In this document: positions 40,763 to 49,182 of the stretch, one piece after another
Layout: the number at the start of each line of letters is the position of its first letter
How positions within the stretch are numbered: position 1 is the first letter of the stretch
Source of the DNA: DATATV01 sp035551355
Lineage (GTDB): Bacteria > Actinomycetota > Actinomycetes > Mycobacteriales > Pseudonocardiaceae
DNA: 60,268 nucleotides
Reading direction: 5' to 3'
Assembly (NCBI GenBank): GCA_035551355.1
Contig: DASZNF010000016.1
Span: forward strand, 1-60,268
Translations under genes and position numbers: made by a program
Notes under the pieces: model-generated
What the model was told of the DNA's origin: nothing
Database searches by the model: none
Seen by the model: the letters and a program-made list of their open reading frames with translations, nothing else

Positions 40763-41809
40763 TCACCCGGCGCGCTCAGCCAGGTCAAACCGGGTGTGAT
40801 GGGCGACGCACGCGTGGTCGTCGGTGTCCGCGGCGGCGGCCGGGTGCGGGTGCACGTGGGCCCGCACCAACCGGGGCACGCCGTGCAGGAGCCGATGTTC
40901 CACCTGGTGGGCGACATCGTGCGCGGCCAGCAGGCTGGCCTGCCGGTCCACCGTGACGGTCAGCTCGGCCAGCTGGCCGTGCCCGGACCAGCGCAGCCGC
41001 ACCTCCTCCACCCCGCGCACCCCGGGCACCGCCCCGGCCAGCGCGCGGGCCTGCTCGACGGTCTGCGGATCGGCAGCGTCCAGCAGCCGTCCGAGCACCG
41101 TCCGGCCCGCGCCGATCAGCACCAGCCCGATGGCCAGCGCGACCAGCAGGCCGACCGCCGGGTCGACCCAGCGCCAGCCCAGCGCGGCCCCGCCCGCGGC
41201 GACCAGCACGGCCAGCGAGGTGAACCCGTCGGCGCGGGCGTGCATCCCGTCGGCGACCAGTGCGGCCGAGCCGATCCGCCGCCCGGTGCGGGTGCGCCAG
41301 CGTGCGGCCACCTCGTTGCCGACGAAGCCCAGCACCGCGGCCCCGGCCAGCGCGGGCAACTGCCGCACGTCCTGCGGGGCCAGGATGCGCTGCACCGACT
41401 CGGCCAGCGCCAGCACCGCGGACACCGCGATGACCAGCACCACCACCAGCCCGGCCACGTCCTCGGCCCGGCCGTAGCCGTAGGTGAACCGGCGGCTGGC
41501 CGCGCGCCGGCCGAGCCGGAAGGCGATGGCCAGCGGGATCGCGGTGCCCGCGTCGGCCAGGTTGTGCAGGGTGTCCGAGAGCAGCGCCACCGATCCGGTC
41601 AACGCCACCACCGCGGCCTGGGCCAGCGCGGTGGCCAGCAGCACGGCGAACGAGCCCCACAACGCGCGCAGTCCGTCCCGGCTGCTGGTCAGCGCCTCGT
41701 CGAACTGGTCGGCCACGTCATGGCTGTGCGGGGTGAGCAGGTGGCGCACCCGGCCGGCCAGGCCGCGCCGATGCCCGTGCCCATGGCCGTGTCCGTGCTC
41801 GTGTCCCAT
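40763..41809 (-). CDS. CDF family divalent-metal transporter with His-rich ends
   Basis: The 348-residue protein begins MGHEHGHGHGHGHRRG and has six TM helices followed by a cytoplasmic dimerisation domain. TM2 reads LLSDTLHNLAD and TM5 ADGMHARAD, each an HxxxD site. This HD-HD set is typical of Zn-type (and Co-tolerant CzcD-like) CDF exporters using H+ antiport. It is immediately upstream of CbiX, so cobalt or zinc handling for tetrapyrrole metal insertion is plausible but inferred. No B12 riboswitch is seen in its leader. Confidence 0.9.
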   Translation of the reverse strand: MGHEHGHGHGHGHRRGLAGRVRHLLTPHSHDVADQFDEALTSSRDGLRALWGSFAVLLATALAQAAVVALTGSVALLSDTLHNLADAGTAIPLAIAFRLGRRAASRRFTYGYGRAEDVAGLVVVLVIAVSAVLALAESVQRILAPQDVRQLPALAGAAVLGFVGNEVAARWRTRTGRRIGSAALVADGMHARADGFTSLAVLVAAGGAALGWRWVDPAVGLLVALAIGLVLIGAGRTVLGRLLDAADPQTVEQARALAGAVPGVRGVEEVRLRWSGHGQLAELTVTVDRQASLLAAHDVAHQVEHRLLHGVPRLVRAHVHPHPAAAADTDDHACVAHHTRFDLAERAG

Positions 41810-41876
41810 ACTGGCGAGCGTACTCGAATTCGGTCTATTGTGGACAATTGCCAGTCTTGGGCCGTTGCCAACAACC

Positions 41877-41922
41877 CTGTGCTGCCAACAACTCCATGCT
41901 GCAAAAGGCTCTGTGCTGCCAA
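41877..41922 (-). repeat. Direct repeats upstream of the CDF gene
   Basis: CTGTGCTGCCAA occurs at 41877-41888 and again at 41911-41922, 34 bp apart, with a related CATGCTGCAAAA between. They lie 70-110 bp upstream of the CDF start and next to the end of the gene at 41933. They could be a regulator site, but no known metal-repressor box is recognised. Confidence 0.4.
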
Positions 41923-41932
41923 TGATGTGCGA

Positions 41933-42526
41933 TTAGCTCTCGCCGAGGATCGTGTCCTGGGCGTGCGCGGCGAACTGCGCCGACCGGACCTCGGCGATCC
42001 GCTCGTACCGGTTGATCCGGTCGGTCCACTCCATCTCGATGCCGAACGCCACACTCGCGAAATCGACCGAGCGGATCGCCTCGGGCAGCCCGGGATCACC
42101 TGGGGCGTAAACACTTCCGTCGATGGCGACGTTGCCCGGCGGCACGAAGAACTCCTCCGGCAGCACGCACCGGGCGTGCACCGCGGCGCCGATCGCGACC
42201 ACGGCGCCCGGCCCGAGTCCGGCCTCCTGCAACACGGTCACCCCGGTGGCCAGGTAACAACACCGGCCCACCCGGGCGCCCAGCACGGTGGCCTGCGGCC
42301 CGACGAACGCGTGGTCGCCGATCCGGACGTCCCCGCGCAGCACGGCGTTCTCGCAGATCACCGCGCACTCGCCGACCTCGATCGCGCCGTCCTCGGCGTC
42401 CAGCACCGCGCCGTACATCACCCGGGCCCTCGGCCCGACTCGCACGTTCCCGACCAGGGTCGCGGTGGGCGCGACAAACGCGCTGGAATCGACCACCGGC
42501 TCCTGTTCTCGATGACGGATCAACAT
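41933..42526 (-). CDS. Gamma-carbonic-anhydrase-fold protein lacking the zinc histidines
   Basis: The 197-residue product is a left-handed beta-helix hexapeptide-repeat protein of the gamma-CA family (SSAFVAPTATLVGNVRVGPRARVMYGAVL, then VGECAVICENAVLRGDVRIGDHAFVG and on). Where active homologues have VLH and VGHxxxLH for zinc, this one reads AVLRGDV and VGPQATVLGA, so all three histidine ligands appear replaced by Arg, Pro and Leu. It therefore probably has another role, structural or sugar-acyl-related, or is inactive. ATG 42526 is the start. It follows the cbiG-cobJ gene on the same strand after 121 bp. Confidence 0.8.
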   Translation of the reverse strand: MLIRHREQEPVVDSSAFVAPTATLVGNVRVGPRARVMYGAVLDAEDGAIEVGECAVICENAVLRGDVRIGDHAFVGPQATVLGARVGRCCYLATGVTVLQEAGLGPGAVVAIGAAVHARCVLPEEFFVPPGNVAIDGSVYAPGDPGLPEAIRSVDFASVAFGIEMEWTDRINRYERIAEVRSAQFAAHAQDTILGES

Positions 42527-42647
42527 GACCCCATCATGCGTCCGAAAACCGCCGATTCCGGCCGCACCGAACGCCAGGTCCGAAACCCGCCACCGAGAAT
42601 CCACCCGGCGAAATCCGCGCCGGGAGATCAGCGCGATCGCACCGCGG

Positions 42648-44390
42648 TCAGCGCATCCAGCGATAACCGCGGGGTGTGACCATCCGGCCGCCGGCCAGCA
42701 CGCTCTGCGAGGACCCCACCACCACGGTGGTGAACATGTCCACCTCGGCCGGGTCGAACTCGGCGATCGGCCGGCACCACACCCGCTGCCCGTCCCGGCT
42801 GGCCTGCCGCACCGCGCCCACCGGCGTGCTGTCCGGCCGGTGCTTGCGCAGCAGTTCCAGTGCCTTGCCCAGCTGCCAGTCCCGGCCGGCGGAGCGCGGA
42901 TTGTAGAAACAGACCACGAAATCGCCCTCGGCCGCGGCCCGCACCCGGTGCTCGATGGCCTCCCACGGGGTGTGCAGGTCGGACAGGCTGATCAGCGCGT
43001 GATCGTGGCCCAGTGGCGCGCCCAGCAGCGCGGCCGCGGCCAGCGCCGCGGTCACCCCGGGCACGCCGACCACCTCGATCCCGGCCGGGCACTGCTCCAG
43101 CGCCGGGCTGGCCATCGCGTACACCCCGGCGTCCCCGGAGCCGATCAGCGCCACCGCCCGGCCGGCGGCGGCCAGTTCCACCGCTTCCCGGGCCCGCTCC
43201 TCCTCCGCGCCCAGCGCCGAGGCCCGCACCTCGGTACCCGGCCGCAGCAGGTGTTTCACTTGCGCCACATAGGAATCCAGCCCGACCACGACCGAGGCCC
43301 GGCGCAGTTCGGCGTCCGCCCGGGGCGAGCGCAGGTCGGCCGCGCCCGGCCCAAGCCCGACCACGGCCAGCCGGCCGCGCGGCCGGATCCGGGCCACGGC
43401 AACGGTCACCGTCTCGTTCTTGACCTTGGGCACGACCAGTTCCACCGCGCCGCCAAGGGAAAGCTCGGTCGCGGCGTGCAGCGCGGCGGCCTCGGCCACG
43501 CTCGGCGTGCCCACCTCGGCCCGCACCACCTCGCTGGGATTGGGCACCTCGATCCCGGCCAGCGCCTCGGCCGGATAGCAGCGCAGCGCCGGTTCGTCCT
43601 GCCAGTGCCAGAACGCCCAGTCGGTGACCGCGTCCAGGATGCCCTGCTCGTCGGCCTTCAGGTCGATCGAGGCGAACGCGCGCACCGCGCGCAGGTCCAG
43701 CCCGTGCTCGGCTTCCAGTCCGGCCAGGGTCGAGGTGACCGTGTCGGTGGCCACCCCGCGGGCCGACCCGATGCCGACCACCAGGGTGTGCGGCACCAGC
43801 CGCAGCGTGGTGTCGTCCAGTTCCCCGGTCGGCACCCGGTCGTCGACCACCACTGTCCACTCCGGACGGATGGCGTCCGGGCGCACGTTGTCCGGCAAGG
43901 CGGGCAACGGAAAGCCGAGCGGATTGACGATGCGCACCGGCTGTCCATCCAGGATCGCCACACCGCACGCGGCCAGATCGCCGTCCACCGTCGCGTCCAG
44001 CAGCGCGACCAGTTCGTCCAGCGGGGTGCTGCCGGTGGTGTCCGAGGCGGTGGTCACCACCGGGGTGGCGCCGAGCAGATCGGCCACCCGCTCGGCCAGG
44101 TCGTTGGCCCCGCCCTCGTGACCGCCGGCCAGCGCGACGGCGAACCGGCGGGCCTCGTCCACGCACACGATGCCCGGGTCGGTGTGCTTGTCGGCCAACA
44201 GCGGCCCGATCAGCCGCACGGTCGCGCCGGTGGCCAGGAAGAACACCGCGGCGTCCAGTTCGTTCCAGCTGCGCCGCAACGCGGGCTGGATCGGCCCGTC
44301 CATGATCACCGCGTCCGGCCCGAGCCCGGCGGCCAGATCCGAGGCGGCCCGGCGGCCGGCGGCCGTGACCGCGAACAGTCCGATGGTCAT
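42648..44390 (-). CDS. cobJ: CbiG-CobJ fusion: cobalt-precorrin-5A hydrolase / precorrin-3B C17-methyltransferase
   Basis: The 580-residue product joins two B12 enzymes. Residues ~1-335 are CbiG (MTIGLFAVTAAGRR at the start, PLLADKHTDPGIVCVDE, VVGIGSARGVATDTV), which opens the ring-A lactone in the anaerobic route. Residues ~340-580 are CobJ/CbiH (LAVVGLGPGAADLRSPRADAEL, IGSGDAGVYAMASP, VVCFYNPRSAGRDWQL), which methylates C17 with ring contraction. ATG 44390 has GGAGCTCC upstream and overlaps the cobL stop by ATGA. Such fusions occur in other actinobacteria. Confidence 0.93.
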   Translation of the reverse strand: MTIGLFAVTAAGRRAASDLAAGLGPDAVIMDGPIQPALRRSWNELDAAVFFLATGATVRLIGPLLADKHTDPGIVCVDEARRFAVALAGGHEGGANDLAERVADLLGATPVVTTASDTTGSTPLDELVALLDATVDGDLAACGVAILDGQPVRIVNPLGFPLPALPDNVRPDAIRPEWTVVVDDRVPTGELDDTTLRLVPHTLVVGIGSARGVATDTVTSTLAGLEAEHGLDLRAVRAFASIDLKADEQGILDAVTDWAFWHWQDEPALRCYPAEALAGIEVPNPSEVVRAEVGTPSVAEAAALHAATELSLGGAVELVVPKVKNETVTVAVARIRPRGRLAVVGLGPGAADLRSPRADAELRRASVVVGLDSYVAQVKHLLRPGTEVRASALGAEEERAREAVELAAAGRAVALIGSGDAGVYAMASPALEQCPAGIEVVGVPGVTAALAAAALLGAPLGHDHALISLSDLHTPWEAIEHRVRAAAEGDFVVCFYNPRSAGRDWQLGKALELLRKHRPDSTPVGAVRQASRDGQRVWCRPIAEFDPAEVDMFTTVVVGSSQSVLAGGRMVTPRGYRWMR

Positions 44391-45583
44391 GCGGAGCTCC
44401 TCTCCCCCCACAGGAGAAAAACCGGATTGATCGCGGCCAGCCGCGCGCTGCCGTCGGGCAGGTCGGCCAGCCGGGCCGCGGACACCTGGCTGCCGTCCAC
44501 CCGGTAACCGTTGTCCCGCAACACATCCCGGGTGACGCCCACCCGGTCCACCGCGGTCAGCGCGACCACGACGCGAGCCGCGCCGACCTCGGTGCACGTC
44601 CGCACCACCCCCGGTCCGCCACCGCCGACGAACACCGCGTCCGGCCGGGGCAGCCCGTCCAGCGCCTCCGGCGCGGCGCCCTCGATCAGCCGGACGTCCA
44701 CCTCGTGCTTGCTGATGTTGGCCACGATCCGCACGCACTGCACCGGATCGCGCTCGATCGCGATCACCGCCGCGCCCAATCGGGCGCACTCCACACCGAC
44801 CGAGCCGGAGCCGGCGCCCACGTCCCACACCAGGGTGCCGGGCCGGGGCGCCAGCCGGGCCAGCGCCAGCGCGCGCACCTCGGCCTTGGTGATCAACCCG
44901 TCCCGGTGCGCGAACTCCTCCTCGGCCAGGGCCCAGCCGTCCTCCGGCGGCACCGCGATTCCGCCGGCGTGCCAGGACTTCTCCGGCACCGCGTCGGGTT
45001 CGGCCAGGCACAGCACCACGTTCGGGTCCCGCCAGCCGCGCCGGGCCGCGGTCTCCGCATCCACAGTGGACAGTTGTTCGTCGTCGCCGCCGAGATCCTC
45101 CGCGACGATCAGGGTGCGCCGCCAGCCGCGCAGTCCGGCGCCCAGTTGCGCGGGGCCGCAGTCCGGGCCGGTCAGCACGGCCACCGCGGGCCGCGCCCGG
45201 CACATGTTGAGCACCGGGCCCAGTGCGCGGCCGTGCGCGCTGACCACGGCCACATCGTCCCAGGGCCGCCCGGCCAGCGCGGCGATCCGCTGCACGCTGG
45301 ACACCGCGGGCAGCACGGCCGGGCTCAACCCGGCCGCCCGTAACGCCCGCAGGATGCCGAAGAAGCCCGGATCGCCGGAGGCCAGCACCACCGCGTCCCC
45401 GTCGGCCGCGCCCAGCGCGCGCACCGCCGGTTCCAGCTCGCCCAGTTCCACGGTCGGTGTGCCGGACGGCGCGTGCCGGCGCAGCTGCCGGGCGCCGCCG
45501 ACCACCAGGGCCGCCGCGCCGAGCAGATCCGCGCCGCCGGGCGGTAACGCGGCGCCGTCCACCCCCACCACGGTGATCGTCAC
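44387..45583 (-). CDS. cobL: Precorrin-6Y C5,15-methyltransferase (decarboxylating)
   Basis: The 398-residue product is the full two-domain CobL. The N-terminal precorrin methyltransferase domain (LASGDPGFFGILRAL, near 82) acts with the C-terminal Rossmann methylase/decarboxylase domain (LVWDVGAGSGSVGVECARLGAAVIAIERD, about 250-278). It methylates C5 and C15 and removes the C12 acetate carboxyl. GTG 45583 has GGGAGGAG 7 nt upstream. It is coupled to the cbiG-cobJ gene by ATGA and follows cobM by 22 bp. Confidence 0.95.
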   Translation of the reverse strand: MTITVVGVDGAALPPGGADLLGAAALVVGGARQLRRHAPSGTPTVELGELEPAVRALGAADGDAVVLASGDPGFFGILRALRAAGLSPAVLPAVSSVQRIAALAGRPWDDVAVVSAHGRALGPVLNMCRARPAVAVLTGPDCGPAQLGAGLRGWRRTLIVAEDLGGDDEQLSTVDAETAARRGWRDPNVVLCLAEPDAVPEKSWHAGGIAVPPEDGWALAEEEFAHRDGLITKAEVRALALARLAPRPGTLVWDVGAGSGSVGVECARLGAAVIAIERDPVQCVRIVANISKHEVDVRLIEGAAPEALDGLPRPDAVFVGGGGPGVVRTCTEVGAARVVVALTAVDRVGVTRDVLRDNGYRVDGSQVSAARLADLPDGSARLAAINPVFLLWGERSSA

Positions 45584-45605
45584 GCCGCTTCTCCTCCCGG
45601 CCGTC

Positions 45606-47024
45606 TCACGATGGCTGCTGGCCGGAATTCGGGCCCTCGCCGGAATTCGGCGCCCGCCGGCCCGCGGTCCGGGCCGGGTTCGCCTTGGCCGGTTTGCCGG
45701 CCGAGGTCTTCCGCGCCGCCGCCTTCTTCGCCGCGGTCTTGCGAGCATTGGCCCGGGGCATCGGCTTCGGCTTGGCCTGGGCCGCCTCGGCGTTCGCGTC
45801 CGCTTCCGGCGTGCCTGCTCCGGAAGTGGGCGATTCCCCGGCGGGCATCTCGGAGACCGGTGTCACCTCGGCGGTCACGACGGTTCCGGGCTTGGCGTCC
45901 GGCTCGATCACCGTCGCCGCGTCCACCGAGTCGTCCAGCTCCAGCTCCGGCTGGTCCTTGCGCACCGCGCGAACCGGCTTGGCCCGGGCCGCCGCTCGCG
46001 CCGAGCGGGCGGTCTCCTGCCAGCCGTGCACCGCCGACCAGGCGGCCACCGATTCGGCGTTGCTGCCCGGTTCCCCGGTCGGCACCGCGGCCTGGGTCCA
46101 GTTGCCCACCCGCGCGGCCACCCAGCCGCTGCGGCTGGTCTGCAGCGGCCAGCCGGAGCCCTTCGGCCGGGCCGGCCGCTGCTCGCCCTCGCCGCCGGGC
46201 TCGGGCACCTCGGCCGGCTGGTTCGCGCCCACCGCGCGCAACGTCCGGCGGGCGGCCGGCTCGGCCTTGCGATAGGTGTGGAAATGTCCGGCGTGGTACA
46301 GGTGCGAGCGGGTGCCCCCGGCGCTCAATGCCTTACCCACCAGGAAAAGCGTGTGCCGCCACAGCTTGTGCTGCTTCACCGTGTCGGACAGCTCGCCGAT
46401 GGTGGTGTGCAGGATCAGCTCGTCCGGCCAGGTCGCCTTGTAGGCCACGATCACCGGGGTGTCGTCCGCGTAGCCCCCGGCCCGCAGCTCATCCACCAGC
46501 TGCCCGCTGCGCGCGGCGGACAGGAAGATCGCCATGGTGGTGCCGTGCCGGGCGAACTCGCGGATGTGCTCGCCGTCGGGCATCGGCGTCTTGCCGCCCT
46601 CCAGCCGGGTGAGGATCACCGACTGGGCGACCTCGGGCACGGTCAGCTCGCGCCCGGCGATCGCGGCCGCGGCGGAGAAGGCCGACACGCCGGGCACGAT
46701 CTCCACCTCGACGCCCAGTTTCCGGGCGCTGTCGTACTGCTCCTGCACCGCGCCCCACAGCGCCGGATCGCCGGAGTGCACCCGCGCGACCTTCAGGCCC
46801 TCACGGGCGGCGCGACGGTAGACCTCGATGACGTCCTCGTGGGTGATCAACGAGGAGTCGACCAACTCGGCCTCCGGCCGGGCATGCTCACGAATGCAGT
46901 CGGGGTCGACCAGGCTGGCCGCCCACACCACGATGTCGGCTTCGGCGATCCGCCGCGCCCCGCGCACCGTGATGAGATCGGCAGCCCCTGGCCCCGCACC
47001 GATGAAGGAGACCCGGCCTGTCAC
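45606..47024 (-). CDS. cobM: Precorrin-4 C11-methyltransferase with a ~210-residue basic C-terminal extension
   Basis: CobM methylates C11 of precorrin-4. Residues 1-260 are a complete CobM: VSFIGAGPGAADLITVRG at the start, RVHSGDPALWGAVQEQ near 81-96, VPGVSAFSAAAA near 110-120, and the usual HLYHAGHFHTYRK end near 241-253. Residues 261-472 are extra: a Trp-rich stretch (GSGWPLQTSRSGWVAARVGNW), an acidic segment (PELELDDSVDAATVIEPD) and a Lys/Ala-rich tail (KTAAKKAAARKTSAGKPAK) like histone H1 or HU tails. No domain is recognised in the extension. It overlaps the cobI stop by four bases. Confidence 0.95.
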   Translation of the reverse strand: MTGRVSFIGAGPGAADLITVRGARRIAEADIVVWAASLVDPDCIREHARPEAELVDSSLITHEDVIEVYRRAAREGLKVARVHSGDPALWGAVQEQYDSARKLGVEVEIVPGVSAFSAAAAIAGRELTVPEVAQSVILTRLEGGKTPMPDGEHIREFARHGTTMAIFLSAARSGQLVDELRAGGYADDTPVIVAYKATWPDELILHTTIGELSDTVKQHKLWRHTLFLVGKALSAGGTRSHLYHAGHFHTYRKAEPAARRTLRAVGANQPAEVPEPGGEGEQRPARPKGSGWPLQTSRSGWVAARVGNWTQAAVPTGEPGSNAESVAAWSAVHGWQETARSARAAARAKPVRAVRKDQPELELDDSVDAATVIEPDAKPGTVVTAEVTPVSEMPAGESPTSGAGTPEADANAEAAQAKPKPMPRANARKTAAKKAAARKTSAGKPAKANPARTAGRRAPNSGEGPNSGQQPS

Positions 47025-47779
47025 AGTTGCTCTCCTCGTTCTCCACGCGGCGGGAGTACCACCACCGTCGACAGATACGGCACGCCATCCGGACCACCAC
47101 TGTCCACTTCGGACAATGGCAGCACCCGTGCGTCGGCCGTGCCAAGGTGCTCGGCGTACACCGCGCGGTCGAGCGCGCCCGCCCGGTCGATGGCCTCGCG
47201 TAGGTCGCCGAGCCGGCGCCCGCCCTTGTAGGCAACGACCGTACCGTGCCGGCTCAGCGCGTCCCGCAGGGCGGTCACGTCCCGGGTCACCGGCAGCAGG
47301 GTCAACGGTTCGGTCCCTTCGACGAGCGTCACACCGGCCGCGGACGCGGCCGCCTGCATCGCGGTGATGCCCGGCACGGTAGCCACCTCGACCTCGGGCA
47401 GCAGTGCCCGCACGGTCGCGGCCAGGTAGCCGAACGTGGAGTACACCGCCGGGTCGCCGATGGTGGCGAAGGCCGTGCTGCCACCGGATTCCCGCAGGTG
47501 CGCGGCCACCCGCTCGGCCGCCGCGTCCCAGTGCCGCCTGCGCCGGGCCTGCGGTCCGGTCACCGGATCGGCCAGCGCGAACACCAGCCGCTCCACCGGA
47601 ACCTCGGCGTCCTCGTCACCCAGATGAGCTCGCACCACGGCCTCGGCCCGGCCCCGTTCGGCCGGGTCCAGCACCGGCACGAACACCCGGTTCGCGGCCC
47701 GCAGCTCGCGCAACCCGGCCAGGGTGAGCAGTTCCGGATCACCTGGCCCGACACCGATTCCGACCAATCGCGGCGTCAT
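47021..47779 (-). CDS. cobI: Precorrin-2 C20-methyltransferase
   Basis: CobI methylates C20 of precorrin-2. The 252-residue product has LVGIGVGPGDPELLTLAGLREL near the start, TIGDPAVYSTFGYLAA near 111-126 and VPGITAMQAAASAAGVTLVEG near 140-160, all class-specific. ATG 47779 shares its first base with the cobB stop (TGATG), a tight coupling. The GTG start of cobM overlaps its own stop (GTGA). Confidence 0.96.
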   Translation of the reverse strand: MTPRLVGIGVGPGDPELLTLAGLRELRAANRVFVPVLDPAERGRAEAVVRAHLGDEDAEVPVERLVFALADPVTGPQARRRRHWDAAAERVAAHLRESGGSTAFATIGDPAVYSTFGYLAATVRALLPEVEVATVPGITAMQAAASAAGVTLVEGTEPLTLLPVTRDVTALRDALSRHGTVVAYKGGRRLGDLREAIDRAGALDRAVYAEHLGTADARVLPLSEVDSGGPDGVPYLSTVVVLPPRGERGEQL

Positions 47780-49182
47780 CACTGTCCCCCGATCGTGGCG
47801 GAAACCAGGCGCCTCACCTGATGCGGTGAACCCGCGGGGTGAGTGTGCAAATAGGACGCGTGCACCCGGCCCCGGACGAACCCCTCGGTGACCGGCCGTC
47901 CGGCCGCGCCGCGCCAGTGCCAGGCGGCGGTCTCCCCGCCGCCCGGGGTCACCGTCGTGCGATGGAATTCGTGCCCGGTGATCCGCGAACCCGCCTGGTA
48001 CAGCAGGGAATCCGTGGCCGCAACGGCATCCCGGTAGCCCAGCGTCAGCGACCCGGACATGATCGCAGTGGCGTCCAGCACCCCGCACATCGGCTGCCCG
48101 GCCAGCTCACGGGCCAGGTACAGCAGCCCAGCACATTCGGCGTGCACCGGCCCACCCGATCGGGCGAACTCGCCCACGGCCGCACACAATGCCCGATTGG
48201 CCGACAATTCCGCCGCGTGCTGCTCCGGAAAACCGCCGGGCAGCACCAGCGCCGCGGTGCCATCGGGCAACGTCTCGTCGTGCAGCGGATCGACCACCGC
48301 GACCCGCGCCCCGGCCGCCGTCAGCAACTCGGCGTGCTCGGCATAGCCAAAGGTGAAGGCCGCCCCACCGGCCACCGCGACCACCGGTCGCTCCCCGCTC
48401 GGCGACTCGTCCGGCGTCCCGGATCCGGTGCCCGAACCCAACTCGGCCACCGGATCCCACGGCGGGTCGGTCAGCGGCCCGGCCTCACTCGCCAGAGTGA
48501 GCACCGCGTCCAGGTCGATCGATCGGGTGATCAATTCGGCCATCGCGGCCACCGCGGTCGTCGCCGCGACCCCGTGCTCGGCCGCGGGCACCAGACCCAG
48601 ATGCCGGGAGGGCAGCGCCACCGGATCGCTGCGCCGCAGCGCGCCGAGCACCGGCAGCCCGACCTCGGCCGCGGCCTCGCGCAGCACCTCCTCGTGCCGG
48701 TCCGAGCCGACTCGGTTGAGCACCACCCCGGCCAGGCGGACGTCCGCGTCGTAGGAGCGGAAGCCGTGCAGCAGCGCGGCCAGGCTGCGGCCCTGCCCAC
48801 GCGCGTCCACCACCAGCAGCACCGGCGCGTCCAGCAGCGCGGCCACGTGCGCGGTCGAGCCGTGCCCGGCGGTACCCGTCCGGCCGTCGAACAGGCCCAT
48901 CACGCCCTCGACCACGGCCACGCCGGCGCCGGCCGCGCCGTGCGCGAACAGCGGCCGGATGCGCTGCTCGCCGACCAGCACCGGATCGAGGTTGCGGCCG
49001 GGCCGCCCGGCGGCCAGCGCGTGGTATCCGGGGTCGATGTAGTCCGGGCCGACCTTGAACGGAGCCACGGTGTGCCCGCGCGCGGCCAGCGCGGCGATCA
49101 GCCCGGTGGCCACCGTGGTCTTGCCCGCGCCGGACGCGGGTGCGGCGATCACCACCCGGGGCAGCGCCCCCGGGTTCACCAT
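47779..49182 (-). CDS. cobB: Cobyrinate / hydrogenobyrinate a,c-diamide synthase
   Basis: CobB amidates the a and c side chains with glutamine and ATP. The 467-residue product has an N-terminal P-loop (VVIAAPASGAGKTTVATGL, about 10-28), KVGPDYIDPGYH (about 43-54), and a C-terminal class I-like glutaminase domain whose catalytic Cys is in HAECAGLLYLA (about 340). ATG 49182 overlaps the end of cobO by 7 bp. Which corrin (cobalt-loaded or free) it uses depends on when cobalt is inserted, which this pathway leaves open. Confidence 0.95.
   Translation of the reverse strand: MVNPGALPRVVIAAPASGAGKTTVATGLIAALAARGHTVAPFKVGPDYIDPGYHALAAGRPGRNLDPVLVGEQRIRPLFAHGAAGAGVAVVEGVMGLFDGRTGTAGHGSTAHVAALLDAPVLLVVDARGQGRSLAALLHGFRSYDADVRLAGVVLNRVGSDRHEEVLREAAAEVGLPVLGALRRSDPVALPSRHLGLVPAAEHGVAATTAVAAMAELITRSIDLDAVLTLASEAGPLTDPPWDPVAELGSGTGSGTPDESPSGERPVVAVAGGAAFTFGYAEHAELLTAAGARVAVVDPLHDETLPDGTAALVLPGGFPEQHAAELSANRALCAAVGEFARSGGPVHAECAGLLYLARELAGQPMCGVLDATAIMSGSLTLGYRDAVAATDSLLYQAGSRITGHEFHRTTVTPGGGETAAWHWRGAAGRPVTEGFVRGRVHASYLHTHPAGSPHQVRRLVSATIGGQ

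Noticed and set aside
41810..41932. Possible cobalamin riboswitch upstream of the CDF transporter
   Set aside because: No B12 box or GCCACTG core is present; only direct repeats are visible.
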